The notes: generated from the sequence alone by a model not told the origin. A stretch of DNA of 64,000 nt from Chloroflexi bacterium HGW-Chloroflexi-3 (GCA_002842045.1 PHBX01000023.1:17497-81496), one strand, 5' to 3'. Shown: positions 9,959 through 19,895, counted from the first letter of the stretch. Numbers and translations: made by a program.

Positions 9959-11137
9959 TTATTGTAAAAACAATTTCGGATCTACACGACCATAATCATC
10001 ATGGCGCATTTCAAAATGTAAATGTGGACCTGATGAGTTGCCTGTGCTTCCCATTAATCCAATCACATCACCCTGAAAAACTGAAGCGCCACAACCATAA
10101 TAGATCTCACTCATGTGGGCATAAAGCGTTTGCCATCCACCACCATGGTCAATCACCATCATATAACCGTAACCATAATCATTCCAACCAGAATAAACAA
10201 TGACGCCATTATCGGCAGCGTACAAGGAATCACCTAAATAGCCACCAATATCAATGCCATAATGATTTGTCGCAGGAGAATAATCATATCCGGAGATAAA
10301 CCGTTGCGGGGCTGGCCAGATGAATGTCCCAATACCTACTGCCCCATCAGTGATCACACCACATGCACCTGGTCCAATATTCTTTGCGACTGCAGGGTTA
10401 TCTCGAGTAATTCTTGGAGCACTCCAGGTAATAAAATCTCGTTTACCTCCGGGAACAAATAATTCGGTCCCAGGTTCGATATTTGGAGCAGCAAAATCAC
10501 CAATCTCATCAATATTTAAATTATTTCCTGGCCAATTAATGATTTCCTCAGGTGGAACATCATAGTAACGGCTTACTCCATTAAGTCCTTCGCCGGCACT
10601 CCAGGTATGTAGAACACCATTTTGGGGAAGAATATTCAATTCAACACCTGGATAAAGTCTGTGAGGATCGTCACCTAAAGTATATAGATTCCCCCAAAGT
10701 ATGGTTGATGGATCCAGATTAAATTTCTCTGCTATTCCAAAAATTGTATCCCCTTCAACTACAGTGTACTTTTCGATCTCATACCTTGGTTTTTCCGGTA
10801 AGGTGGTATCCATTTTCGTTATTCTATCCAATGATACAGTCGATACCTCAGGATCTGGAATAGAGAATTCTGGTAATTTTACAAATGCAGTTGCTGTTGG
10901 CATTTCAACTTTTGCAATGGCGGCCTGCGTTTCAGAAATTTCACCCTGCAAGTAAAAGCGACCCATTACCCAGACGACCAGTAATATAAGCGCGATCGAA
11001 GCGATTACGGTACCTACACGCATACTGGCTTCTCCCAGTCCAAATCGAACAATATTATCCCAGATGGAACGCCAATCTTTTCTTGCAGTGGCTTCTTCCT
11101 TCACATCTGGTGAATTATTAAAATCTTCAATTGACAT
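9959..11137 (-). CDS. Membrane-anchored LysM and M23 peptidase-domain protein (second copy)
   Basis: A 392-residue paralogue of the protein at 5367-6449, with the same order of parts. A cytoplasmic N-terminus of about 40 residues precedes one transmembrane helix (IASIALILLVVWVMGRFYL), then a linker, LysM one (KYTVVEGDTIFGIAEKF), a second weaker LysM-like unit (HTWSAGEGLNGVSRYY), and the M23 domain. HYGIDIGG and HLHFEMR supply the zinc ligands. The shared phrases ILWGNLYTLGDDPHRL and ILWANKDTMNDDPHMI show recent common origin. AGAGG precedes the ATG. Its terminator is at 9912-9940. Confidence 0.9.
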   Translation of the reverse strand: MSIEDFNNSPDVKEEATARKDWRSIWDNIVRFGLGEASMRVGTVIASIALILLVVWVMGRFYLQGEISETQAAIAKVEMPTATAFVKLPEFSIPDPEVSTVSLDRITKMDTTLPEKPRYEIEKYTVVEGDTIFGIAEKFNLDPSTILWGNLYTLGDDPHRLYPGVELNILPQNGVLHTWSAGEGLNGVSRYYDVPPEEIINWPGNNLNIDEIGDFAAPNIEPGTELFVPGGKRDFITWSAPRITRDNPAVAKNIGPGACGVITDGAVGIGTFIWPAPQRFISGYDYSPATNHYGIDIGGYLGDSLYAADNGVIVYSGWNDYGYGYMMVIDHGGGWQTLYAHMSEIYYGCGASVFQGDVIGLMGSTGNSSGPHLHFEMRHDDYGRVDPKLFLQ

Positions 11138-11241
11138 TTTTTACCTCTAGAGAGCCATCATAACAAATGAAAAAATTAGTGTCAAGGTGAACAAAATTCA
11201 GGAAATCAAAAATAAAAATTTTCTTAATTTCCTTTTTGATG

Positions 11242-11736
11242 CTAATTTTTGATTGTTTTGGAAGTACGATTTTTCTTGAACGGAACCATGAATAGAAAAC
11301 CAATCGCAATGATTGCTTCGCCTATCTCAACTCCCCTGGTCTGCCAACCTCCGAAATAGGGCACATCTGGTAATGGATGGCTTCCGAATCCAAAGACGTC
11401 AGCCATTCCAGCAAAGACAGCAATGACAAATCCTGTAGCTACAAGTCTCAAACCAATGTCAGCTAAAATGCTGGGAGCTTCTCGATTCCATAATGCCATC
11501 ATACTGATGTATCCTCCGAGGCACATAATCGCCAACCCCACCAAAAACATACCAATCTGGACAAATCCTATCACCGGACTGCGATCAAGACCAAATATTG
11601 AGGGTCGGGCTCCTAACAGAAATATAATAAAACCCAGGATGGTGAAAATTAATCCCAAACGTATCCTGAAATATGGTAATCCTTTGGTTGAAATTGATTC
11701 GTTATCCAGATGATTATCTTGTTTCGACGAACTCAT
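11242..11736 (-). CDS. Small four-helix membrane protein of unknown function
   Basis: A 164-residue hydrophobic protein with about four transmembrane segments (roughly residues 27-46, 58-80, 95-115 and 137-153) and basic ends. No family is recognised. Its ATG overlaps the stop of the dipeptidase gene (ATGA), so translation is coupled and the gene is very likely real. A gap of 104 bp separates it from the following LysM-M23 gene. Confidence 0.72.
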   Translation of the reverse strand: MSSSKQDNHLDNESISTKGLPYFRIRLGLIFTILGFIIFLLGARPSIFGLDRSPVIGFVQIGMFLVGLAIMCLGGYISMMALWNREAPSILADIGLRLVATGFVIAVFAGMADVFGFGSHPLPDVPYFGGWQTRGVEIGEAIIAIGFLFMVPFKKNRTSKTIKN

Positions 11737-12821
11737 TTAGAAAAAATCCTATCGAGTATTCTTTTCCAATTCATTGCAAAAATCGCATTTATTTCCTCTT
11801 GATTATAACCACGAGAGGCCAAAATAGCATCCACTTGCGTTAATTCACCAATTGATATTAATTCAACTGGAACATCCGGGAAACCAAATCCACCATCGAA
11901 ATCAGTGCCAATTGCCACATGATTTGCACTACCAGTGATCTGGCAAATATGATCAATATGGTTTACATAATGTTCCAAGGTTACTTTATCACGAGCGAAT
12001 GATTTTGTCCAATTGGCTACCAGGAATTGATTATAAGGCATTACCCCCATGACCCCATCTCGCTCAGCAATTCTACGGATAATTGGGTCAGATAAATGTC
12101 TCTCTTCACCCGCACCATATAACAAAGATTTAGCATTTGCATGTGTAGATAGAACAGGCCCTTCATAGATATCCAAAGCCTGGTACACTGCTTGTTCACT
12201 CATATGGGCGATATCTAAACCCATACCTAAATCAAGCATTATCTCTAACAATAATCTTCCCTCATCGGTCAATCCACCGGGTTCATACATCCCACCACTA
12301 TACTTACCACCTGCCCAGGCTGGGCCAACAATTCTGACTCCTTTCTGGTGCCAGTCTTCAATTTCTTTGGGATGGTGTAATCCTTCAGCGCCTTCCATTA
12401 ATAAAACCAATCCGATTGGATAGAAATTCTGGGAAGTTTTTTGTAATGTTTCCCAATGGTTTTGAAATTGCGAATTGTTTCTGAGAACAATAAACTGTTC
12501 GGGGTAATCTCCTTCCAGCCGATAATAATAATCAACCTGGTGCTGTAAAAGTGAGCTGGCTTCTTGAAAATTTCTGTAAACCACTTTCTCCCAATTTCCG
12601 GTTTGGTATCGCTTTGGCATAATAAATAATGTAGAGAATATGATACCGACATTCGCCTTCTGCCAATCTGCATAACCTAACATGGCGTGTCCATTCCATA
12701 GTGGAATCTCGGTGAATTGTTCGGTCATACGAATATCTGCAGCGGATTTTGAATAGTCTCGGTTGAATGAAATTGCTGCGTAAGCTATATCTTCATGTGC
12801 ATCGATCAGAATTTTTCTCAT
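11733..12821 (-). CDS. Membrane dipeptidase, peptidase family M19
   Basis: A 362-residue zinc dipeptidase of the renal dipeptidase family, which cleaves dipeptides including D-amino-acid-containing ones. Visible family marks are HEDIAY (the first metal-ligand HxD), LLMEGAEGL with its bridging Glu, DIAHMSE, STHANAKSLL, and the GTDFDGG segment near the C-terminus. The start has AAGGTAA at a good distance. The gene sits between rpsA upstream (with a terminator between) and the small membrane protein downstream, with which it overlaps by 4 bp. No signal peptide is visible, so it is probably cytoplasmic. Confidence 0.92.
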   Translation of the reverse strand: MRKILIDAHEDIAYAAISFNRDYSKSAADIRMTEQFTEIPLWNGHAMLGYADWQKANVGIIFSTLFIMPKRYQTGNWEKVVYRNFQEASSLLQHQVDYYYRLEGDYPEQFIVLRNNSQFQNHWETLQKTSQNFYPIGLVLLMEGAEGLHHPKEIEDWHQKGVRIVGPAWAGGKYSGGMYEPGGLTDEGRLLLEIMLDLGMGLDIAHMSEQAVYQALDIYEGPVLSTHANAKSLLYGAGEERHLSDPIIRRIAERDGVMGVMPYNQFLVANWTKSFARDKVTLEHYVNHIDHICQITGSANHVAIGTDFDGGFGFPDVPVELISIGELTQVDAILASRGYNQEEINAIFAMNWKRILDRIFSK

Positions 12822-12838
12822 GGATTACCTTATTGAAA

Positions 12839-12864
12839 AAAAGCGCACCCTCAGGCGCGCTTTT
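12839..12864 (-). terminator. Intrinsic terminator of rpsA
   Basis: AAAAGCGC (12839-12846) and GCGCTTTT (12857-12864) form an 8-bp stem, and the minus strand continues with a T-rich stretch. It lies 20 bp past the rpsA stop, just before the dipeptidase start. Confidence 0.8.
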
Positions 12865-12884
12865 GTAATCATTCGACAATTTTC

Positions 12885-14231
12885 TTATGACTCTTGATTG
12901 GGTTTTTCTTCTGGTTGAACTTCCGGTTCTTCATCTTGCTGCTCTTCTGGCACTACATCTTTTTTTCCTTCTGAAGGTACTTCTTGTTTTTCTTTTGGCA
13001 ATACTTCTTGTTCTTCAGGTGTTTCTGTGTCGTCGAGTTCAACTTCGTCTAACAACATATCCTCAAGGGTCTTCCAATCCATTTCTGCGAATGCCATGGA
13101 ATCTACGCGACGAATGCTGAGACCAATTCGATGATTTTCTGGTTCAATCTTGATAACACGCAGTGTGATTGTTTCACCTTCTTTGAGCACTTCTTTGGGA
13201 TGTTCAATTCTACGTTCGCTAATCTCACTAATATGGATCAAACCTTCCAGATCTTCTTCAATTCGGGCGAAGGCACCAAACTTGGTTAATCGCGTAATGG
13301 TTCCTTCTAATAATTGACCAACTTCATACTGACCAATTCGATTAATCCAGGGATCGTCCAATAACTGGCGTATGGAAAGACCAATTCGTTTTTTATCACG
13401 ATCAATATTGATTATCTTGACCTTGATTTCCTGACCAACTTTCAAAACTTCGGATGGATGCTGAATCCGGTCCCAAGAAATCTCCGAAAGGTGAACCAGT
13501 CCATCAGCACCATTGATATTAACAAAAGCACCAAATTCTGCCAGACTGGTAACTTTTCCGGTACGAACATCACCTTCCTGTAACTCACTCAGAATCCGAT
13601 CTTTGATCGTTTCACGTGTTTCTGAGCTGGCAGCCCGTTCGGATAAAATTAATCGGCGGCGTTCGCGATCAACTTCAATGACACAGACTTCAATTTCATC
13701 ACCAACCATAGGGCTCCAGCGTTTTTCGGGGGTATCACCTACTAATCCTGCTCTACGAGAGAGACTGATCTGTGACGCTGGAACAAATCCATTCAGACCT
13801 TCAATTGGAACAATTAAGCCACCTTTGTTGTATCCACGAATAACGCTGCTATAGGAATCTTTTATTTTCAGAAGTTCTTCAGCTTTGAACCAGGATTTTT
13901 CCTCCATGGCTCGCATGAGTGAGAGAACTAAATTGCCATGGGAATCTTCTGGTGTCAATACAAAAACCCAAATTTCCTGTCCTACAGCTAACTTTTCTAA
14001 CTCTTCTTGGGGAATCGCATCAAATTCACGTCCGGTAATAATACCTTCCGATTTAGCGCCAACACTAACCAAAATCTGGTTCGGTGAAATGCTGGCAATG
14101 ACTCCTTGCTTGATTTCTCCAGCTCGTGGAAAATCTATATCCATGCCTTCTTGCTCGAGCAATGAAGCCATATTGTCTTCTTGCGAATTTTCAGGTTTTG
14201 TTTGCTCGAGATTGGTGTCTTTTTGCTCCAT
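12885..14231 (-). CDS. rpsA: 30S ribosomal protein S1 (four S1 domains, acidic tail)
   Basis: A 448-residue RNA-binding protein with four S1 repeats: GEIKQGVIASISPNQILVSVG, then a divergent second unit, then GDVRTGKVTSLAEFGAFVN, and GQLLEGTITRLTKFGAFARI. The last two have the canonical GxVxxxxxFGAFV and GLVHxSEIS signatures. The C-terminal 60 residues are Glu/Pro/Lys-rich and low in complexity. The longest frame starts at a TTG (14297) inside the secA 3' end; the ATG at 14231, 26 nt past the secA stop, is preferred. The four-domain form is usual outside Proteobacteria. It is probably co-transcribed with secA. Confidence 0.9.
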   Translation of the reverse strand: MEQKDTNLEQTKPENSQEDNMASLLEQEGMDIDFPRAGEIKQGVIASISPNQILVSVGAKSEGIITGREFDAIPQEELEKLAVGQEIWVFVLTPEDSHGNLVLSLMRAMEEKSWFKAEELLKIKDSYSSVIRGYNKGGLIVPIEGLNGFVPASQISLSRRAGLVGDTPEKRWSPMVGDEIEVCVIEVDRERRRLILSERAASSETRETIKDRILSELQEGDVRTGKVTSLAEFGAFVNINGADGLVHLSEISWDRIQHPSEVLKVGQEIKVKIINIDRDKKRIGLSIRQLLDDPWINRIGQYEVGQLLEGTITRLTKFGAFARIEEDLEGLIHISEISERRIEHPKEVLKEGETITLRVIKIEPENHRIGLSIRRVDSMAFAEMDWKTLEDMLLDEVELDDTETPEEQEVLPKEKQEVPSEGKKDVVPEEQQDEEPEVQPEEKPNQES

Positions 14232-14256
14232 ACGATCTACATACTCCAATAAATTA

Positions 14257-15073
14257 TCAATGACGTCGTCTTTTTCTTTTACTTTTAGATTTATCAACGT
14301 CTTGGTTGTTTGAAATTATCTTTTCCTCAGTTGGGTTTACACGTTCTTTCTCTATCGTTGTATTAACCCGTTGCGAGGGCCGGTAAGTAAACATACGATT
14401 CACCAAAGCTGAACGGATATCTTCCAACAATGTCTTGAATAGTTCAGAAGCTTTAGACTTATATTGAACAAGTGGATCTCGTTGACCATAAGCTTCTAAA
14501 CCAATCGAAACGCGTAATGCTTCAACCTTGGTTAGATATTCCACCCACATTTGAGAAATGATCGACAACAGTAATTCTCGATAAATTTCATTTCTGACCC
14601 GTTTCCCGAGGATATCCCGCAGAATTATGCGTTCTTCGGAATCAAATTCTGGGATAATTTTATCTTTTAACTCCTCGAATTTTTCTTGCCCGATTTCTTT
14701 GACAATTAAATCTCGGTTCTTTTCATCGAGATTGGATAAAGAAACCTGGTTTTGTTGAAGTCGGTTCAATTCATACACACCCCAAACCGATTGAAGGGCG
14801 ATCAATGCATCCTGTAAATGTTCTAATATCGATTGAGAAATCTGGGCTTTATCCTGGGCTTGTAAAGCATGTGCTGCCAGGAAAATGTAATTCAATCGGT
14901 TGTAGCGTTGTTTTACCTGGCGATGGGTCTTACGATCAAAAGCCAATCGACTCCCTTGAACAAGCGAAATCAATAACCGAAAGAAATTATCCCGATCAAT
15001 TGTTTTGGAATCAATTTGTCGAAGCCAATTATCAATGTCGATTGCTAATTGACCTTGTTCCCCTAAAAGCGTA
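14257..15073 (-). CDS. secA: SecA C-terminal part, in the -1 frame relative to the upstream part
   Basis: This frame continues the preprotein translocase ATPase after the A8 tract at 15074-15081. It begins NTLLGEQGQLAIDIDNWLR and holds the SecA scaffold signature MWVEYLTKVEALRVSIGL then EAYGQRDPLVQYK with the following F-x-LL-x-DIRSALVNR, which never stands alone. It ends with a basic KSKRKRRRH and lacks the usual C-terminal zinc-binding Cys motif. No good ribosome site starts it independently; the first candidate, a TTG at 14973, would remove conserved residues. See the frameshift finding. Confidence 0.85.
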
Positions 15074-18000
15074 TTTTTTTTACATCCAGGTTATTGAACC
15101 TGAGCGCAAATGTCCCAACTGCCCGGGAAATATTGATATTTAATAAGAATTTCTCAATTTGATTGCGAATTTCATTTTCAATATCGTTGGAACCTTCCAT
15201 CAACTCTTGTAACTGTCGGGGATTCAGTTGCAATGGGGTCCGAACGAGATTAGATAGATCCTGTAGTAGTTGTTGCGGCTTCTGTGGTTCAAGATTTTGT
15301 GAATCTTCCAAACCAGCTAAAAACGAATCGAGCGCATCAAACCTTTCCAGTTTTTGTGTTTCAACCGTTTCATCGACCCGGACCAGGAATTTTTGGGAGC
15401 TATCTATCGCATGTGTGATTTCTGCGTTCAAACTATCCTCAGAGAGTTTGAGCAAGAACGGTTTTAATTTATCTTTTGGTATCGGAAAATCACCCAAATT
15501 GCTACCATACTCTTCCAGGATTATTTTTAGGTGAAATGAAGGGAAGAATACATCTTCATAGTCTATGGATGGTTGGATATCAGCCAGATATGCCATCAAT
15601 TTCCATGGACCTTCTTCATCCAACATAGCATTATTAACTCGCTGTTCAAGATCCAGCTTTACCATTTCCATCACATCTTCTGTTAAATCTTCCTTAACAA
15701 AGACACGATCTCTTTGAGAATAAATCCGTTTACGTTGCATATTAAGCACGTCATCATATTCCAGCAAATGCTTGCGGACATCGAAATTCGAACCTTCAAC
15801 CCTCTGCTGAGATTGTTCAACTAATCGCCCCACCAAACCAGATTCAATCGGGATGTTAGCATCGACATTGAAACGTCGCATTAAACCATCCACTTGCAGA
15901 CCACCAAACAAACGCATTAATTCATCTTCCAATGAAAGATAGAAACGTGACGACCCGGGATCTCCCTGACGAGCTGCACGACCACGCAACTGGTTGTCAA
16001 TGCGGCGTGCTTCGTGACGTTCCGAACCAATCACATGCAACCCCCCCAGAGCGCGGACACTTTCCATTTCATCCATTGACTGCAAAAAATCATTAACCGA
16101 ATCACTATAAATTCCATACAATTCCGGATCCATATTTTTCAATAGCTGCCGTTTATCCTCATCCCTGAGTGCATATGGATCGATCTGGTTCCTTCTTAAT
16201 ACCCGGGCTATATCTGCATGAACCTCTTCACTGATTTCACCACCTAATTTAATATCAACACCACGACCAGCCATATTTGTTGCAATCGTAACCGATCCGA
16301 AAGCTCCTGCTTTGCTAATAATCAAGGCTTCTTCATCATGTTTTCTGGCATTCAAAACCCGATGAGCAATACCCGCACCTAAAACGTCATTGAGACGCGA
16401 CGAATATTTTTCTGGTAAATCCAGAATTTCTAACCCACGTTTTAGATTGTCTGGATCTTGTGGATTCACCGATTCAAGCCCCAAATCCCGAGCAAATTTT
16501 CTCATCTGAGCAATATTCAATTGATGCAGAGGTTCATTCAGAAATTCCAACTCGGGTACTTTTTGCTCGATCATTTCACGGTCATTTTTCTTCATCCAGG
16601 CATCCCGAATGAGAAGCGTTTGCATTAATCTGCGAATTTCTTCCATTGAAAGCCGATCGGATAATCGATCAGAAAGCTCAACTGATGTTGTCCCGATTAA
16701 TTGTGGTCGACCCAGAATATGATAAAAAAGTACTTCTTTTCCAATGGATCGTAACTTTGCTTCTTCCGTCCGGTAGACGATATCCGGATAGTCTTTTCGT
16801 TTGAAGAAAACAGGGTTCTTTTCCGAATCGTCACGATTTGCATAGTATGTGTACCGATATCCAGCTTCATCTTTATCCTCGATAGTTATCATGAGAGCAT
16901 CTTTGCCAAATGCTTGAAATTCAAGATTAGTCGGAATCGGCAATACATCCAGTTTGTAAATTTTGTTGAATTCTTCTGATTCTGTTTCGGCTGTACCGGT
17001 CATGCCTGCCAGTTTTTCATACATTCTGAAGTAATTCTGTATGGTGATGGTTGCGTAGGTAACATTCTCTGGTTCAACCTTTACCCCTTCTTTTGCTTCA
17101 ACTGCCTGGTGTAAACCTTCGGACCATCTTCTACCTGGCATTAATCGACCGGTAAATTCATCCACAATCACAACTTTTCCACCCTGAACCAGGTAATCCT
17201 TATTCCGCCGGAATAAATGTTGTGCTTTGAGTGCCTGTTCAAGATATCCTAAAATTCTGGCTTGTTCTGGAGAAATATCCTCTGGTCGTTCAGGGTCATG
17301 AATAGCCATTTGCAGCAATTCTTCCACATGTGCTTCACCCAATTCAGTCAAAGCTACATAGCGATCTTTTTCATTGATCTCATAATCTTCCGGATTCAGT
17401 TGACGAACAACCTGGGCCATGCGCACATACCATTCGGTTTCGTCCGAAGCAGGACCAGAGATAATCAAAGGGGTTCGTGCTTCATCAATCAGGATATTGT
17501 CGATTTCATCAATGATCGAATAATAATGTCCCCTTTGAACCCGATCCTGCAGGCGATTGGTAAGATTATCACGCAAATAATCAAAACCAAATTCACTATT
17601 GGTTCCATAAACTACATCTGATAAATACGCCTGTTGACGGTTGACCATAACCAATTGATTTTGATCTTCAATGGAAGAAGTTTTTTCCAGGTCCACGATG
17701 AATGCTTTTTGTCCATTCTCAGTACGGCTTGCCATTTGCAAGACACCTACAGACAGCCCCAATGAGATATAGATAGGAGCCATCCAGCGTGCATCACGCC
17801 TGGCAAGGTAGTCATTGACCGTCACGACATGGACACCTCGTCCTGTGATCGCGTTCAGATAAACAGGTAAAGTGGCAACCAGGGTTTTTCCTTCACCTGT
17901 TCGCATCTCCGCAATTTTTCCGCGGTGCATGGTAATGCCACCAATCATCTGCACATCGAAATGGCGTAATCCTAATGTCCTTTTGCTTACTTCGCGAACT

Positions 18001-18209
18001 GTAGCAAAAGCCTCTAGTAAAAGATCGTCCAATGTCTCCCCTTCTTGATACCTTTGTTTGAATTTGTCAGTTTTGTTAAATAATTCTGCATCTGATAATT
18101 TCTCAAACTGGGGTTCCAATTGGGTTATTAATCTGGCAAGTTCAGCTGTTTCTTCTATCTCTTTTTTTTGTGGATCATATCCAAATACTTTGGCTATCTT
18201 ATTTAGCAT
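15063..18209 (-). CDS. secA: Preprotein translocase ATPase SecA, N-terminal and motor part
   Basis: This 1048-residue frame holds the SecA motor: Walker A region EMRTGEGKTLVATLPVYLNA, VNDYLARRDARWM, the DEAD region DEIDNILIDEARTPLIISGP, the preprotein-binding domain with MTGTAETE, and NBD2 blocks IATNMAGRGVDIKLGG, GLHVIGSERHEARRIDNQLR and GRAARQGDPGSSRFYLSLED. The stretch between the Tyr-rich YRYTYYANRDD region and NBD2 is much longer than in E. coli. The ATG at 18209 (MLNKIAKVFGYDP) is chosen because AAAGGGAAAAG precedes it; the longest frame starts at 18230. It stops at a TAG 9 nt past the A8 tract, before the conserved C-terminus found in 14257-15073. Confidence 0.93.
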   Translation of the reverse strand: MLNKIAKVFGYDPQKKEIEETAELARLITQLEPQFEKLSDAELFNKTDKFKQRYQEGETLDDLLLEAFATVREVSKRTLGLRHFDVQMIGGITMHRGKIAEMRTGEGKTLVATLPVYLNAITGRGVHVVTVNDYLARRDARWMAPIYISLGLSVGVLQMASRTENGQKAFIVDLEKTSSIEDQNQLVMVNRQQAYLSDVVYGTNSEFGFDYLRDNLTNRLQDRVQRGHYYSIIDEIDNILIDEARTPLIISGPASDETEWYVRMAQVVRQLNPEDYEINEKDRYVALTELGEAHVEELLQMAIHDPERPEDISPEQARILGYLEQALKAQHLFRRNKDYLVQGGKVVIVDEFTGRLMPGRRWSEGLHQAVEAKEGVKVEPENVTYATITIQNYFRMYEKLAGMTGTAETESEEFNKIYKLDVLPIPTNLEFQAFGKDALMITIEDKDEAGYRYTYYANRDDSEKNPVFFKRKDYPDIVYRTEEAKLRSIGKEVLFYHILGRPQLIGTTSVELSDRLSDRLSMEEIRRLMQTLLIRDAWMKKNDREMIEQKVPELEFLNEPLHQLNIAQMRKFARDLGLESVNPQDPDNLKRGLEILDLPEKYSSRLNDVLGAGIAHRVLNARKHDEEALIISKAGAFGSVTIATNMAGRGVDIKLGGEISEEVHADIARVLRRNQIDPYALRDEDKRQLLKNMDPELYGIYSDSVNDFLQSMDEMESVRALGGLHVIGSERHEARRIDNQLRGRAARQGDPGSSRFYLSLEDELMRLFGGLQVDGLMRRFNVDANIPIESGLVGRLVEQSQQRVEGSNFDVRKHLLEYDDVLNMQRKRIYSQRDRVFVKEDLTEDVMEMVKLDLEQRVNNAMLDEEGPWKLMAYLADIQPSIDYEDVFFPSFHLKIILEEYGSNLGDFPIPKDKLKPFLLKLSEDSLNAEITHAIDSSQKFLVRVDETVETQKLERFDALDSFLAGLEDSQNLEPQKPQQLLQDLSNLVRTPLQLNPRQLQELMEGSNDIENEIRNQIEKFLLNINISRAVGTFALRFNNLDVKKIRF
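15074..15081 (-). other. A8 tract with a phased A-AAA-AAA heptamer at the secA frame change
   Basis: On the minus strand the upstream secA frame reads GTA AAA AAA ATA CGC TTT TAG. A -1 slip on the A-AAA-AAA heptamer, which is in the correct zero-frame phase, gives AAT ACG CTT and enters the long downstream secA frame. One extra A in the tract would do the same. Either a homopolymer indel or true recoding is possible. Confidence 0.6.
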
Positions 18210-18360
18210 TCTTTTCCCTTTATCAATCAATGATTAGTTGAAGTATTTTTTGCATTTTTTCGTAGAAATCGATTACCTTCATATCTGGTGGAAAATTATA
18301 GCATAAGCGTCGCAATCATCGAGAAGGATGGTTTAACTTTTGTGTTTTTAATCAATTAAA

Positions 18361-18389
18361 AAAGGCTCTGTGATACTCACAAAGCCTTT
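18361..18389 (-). terminator. Intrinsic terminator of the 2-oxoacid dehydrogenase operon
   Basis: AAAGGCTCTGTGA (18361-18373) pairs with TCACAAAGCCTTT (18377-18389) with one mismatch and a 3-nt loop. The minus strand continues with TTTTTT. It lies 18 bp beyond the lpd stop. Confidence 0.87.
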
Positions 18390-18406
18390 CGTTGTCACCA
18401 TTTTTT

Positions 18407-19804
18407 CTAAATATGGATCGTTTCACCCACTATGCCGTGCGCTGCTTCCATGATTATTTCACTCAACGTTGGATGAGCATGTACGTTCCGGGCAATTTCC
18501 TCAGCAGTCAATTCCATGCTTTGTGCCAGTGTTAATTCGGGCAGTAATTCTGATACTTCAGGGCCAATTAAATGAGCGCCTAAAATCTCTCCATATTTCA
18601 CATCAGTAATAATCTTAATGAAACCTGCTGATTCACCCAATCCCAGCGATTTTCCATTGGCCTGGAACGGAAAACGCCCAACTTTGACTTCATATCCATC
18701 TTCCTTTGCCTGTGCTTCTGTCAGACCAAAAGAAGCTACCTGTGGGTGGCAATAAGTAGCCCGAGGCATCATTCTATAATCCAGTTTCACAGACTCCACA
18801 CCGGCAATATTCTCTGCGCAAACAATTCCTTGAGCACTGGCAACATGAGCCAATAATAATTTACCAGTTACATCACCAATTGCCCAAATTCCGGAAACAC
18901 TTGTTGCCATACGGTCGTCAATTTCGATAAATCCGCGTTTATCCAAATTAACACCAACTTCTTTCAAACCAATATCAGCCGTATTGGGTTTAAATCCAAT
19001 CGCAATCAGCGCTTGTTCAGCTTCCAGAATCTTTTCTGATCCGTCCTGAGAAACGGTTACTTTTACACCAGATTCCGTCGTTTCAACTTTTTCAACCCGA
19101 TATCCTGTCAGGGATTTTATACCTGCCTTCTTGAATGCTTTTTCCAGTTCTGTGCCTATTTCTTCATCTTCCAAGGGAACCAAGCGAGGAAGCATTTCAA
19201 CAATTGTAACTTCGGTGCCATAACCATTCCAGATGGTAGCAAATTCAACGCCAATGGCACCAGCCCCAATAATAACAACCGATTGAGGTTGCTTTGTTTG
19301 TAAAATAGCTTCCTTGTAAGTTAAGATTTTCTCTCCATCGATTTCCACACCAGGAATTTGTGAAGAATATGCGCCCGTGGCAACAATGATGTTCTTTGCT
19401 ACAACTTCCAGGGTGCCACCATCTTCGGTGGTAACACTGATTTTATTTTTAGCTGACAGACGCCCGGCACCCATAATGACATCAATATTGTTCTTCTTCA
19501 TTAAGAAACCAACGCCTTTTGTCAACCGGTTTGAAACCTGACGACTACGTTTTACAGCAACTGAATAATCCAGTTTTAAGTTGTCAAATGAAAAACCAAA
19601 TTCTTTTGCCCCATTTCGCAAGGTATAGGCAACATCAGCATTTTTCAATAAAGATTTCGATGGAATACATCCCACATTTAGACATACACCACCCATCCAT
19701 TCTTTATCAATAATGGCTGTTTTCAACCCAAGTTGTGATGATCGGATGGCAGCAACATATCCACCCGGGCCAGCTCCTAATACTACAACATCGTATTCAC
19801 TCAT
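18407..19804 (-). CDS. lpdA: Dihydrolipoyl dehydrogenase (E3)
   Basis: A 465-residue FAD/NAD disulphide oxidoreductase that reoxidises the lipoyl groups of E2. The N-terminal FAD motif VVVLGAGPGGYVAAIR, the redox-active disulphide GGVCLNVGCIPSK (about residues 38-50), the NAD motif VVIIGAGAIGVEFA, and the C-terminal His-Glu pair in HAHPTLSEIIMEAA are all present. GAGGAG precedes the ATG. It is the last gene of the E1a-E1b-E2-E3 operon, 91 bp after E2, and is followed by a strong terminator. Confidence 0.96.
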   Translation of the reverse strand: MSEYDVVVLGAGPGGYVAAIRSSQLGLKTAIIDKEWMGGVCLNVGCIPSKSLLKNADVAYTLRNGAKEFGFSFDNLKLDYSVAVKRSRQVSNRLTKGVGFLMKKNNIDVIMGAGRLSAKNKISVTTEDGGTLEVVAKNIIVATGAYSSQIPGVEIDGEKILTYKEAILQTKQPQSVVIIGAGAIGVEFATIWNGYGTEVTIVEMLPRLVPLEDEEIGTELEKAFKKAGIKSLTGYRVEKVETTESGVKVTVSQDGSEKILEAEQALIAIGFKPNTADIGLKEVGVNLDKRGFIEIDDRMATSVSGIWAIGDVTGKLLLAHVASAQGIVCAENIAGVESVKLDYRMMPRATYCHPQVASFGLTEAQAKEDGYEVKVGRFPFQANGKSLGLGESAGFIKIITDVKYGEILGAHLIGPEVSELLPELTLAQSMELTAEEIARNVHAHPTLSEIIMEAAHGIVGETIHI

Positions 19805-19895
19805 ATTACTCCTCTACTCATCAGACAATTTTCTACACAATCAACATAAAATTATATCAATTACCTGCCCAATTTCAGAACAATCCTACGCATTT

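Noticed and set aside
13513..14313. Plus-strand frames over rpsA
   Set aside because: They mirror the S1-domain gene on the minus strand, have no ribosome site and resemble no family.
14973..15062. Independent start of the SecA C-terminal frame as a separate protein
   Set aside because: The only early start is a TTG without a ribosome site and lies after conserved SecA residues; continuity across the A8 tract is better.
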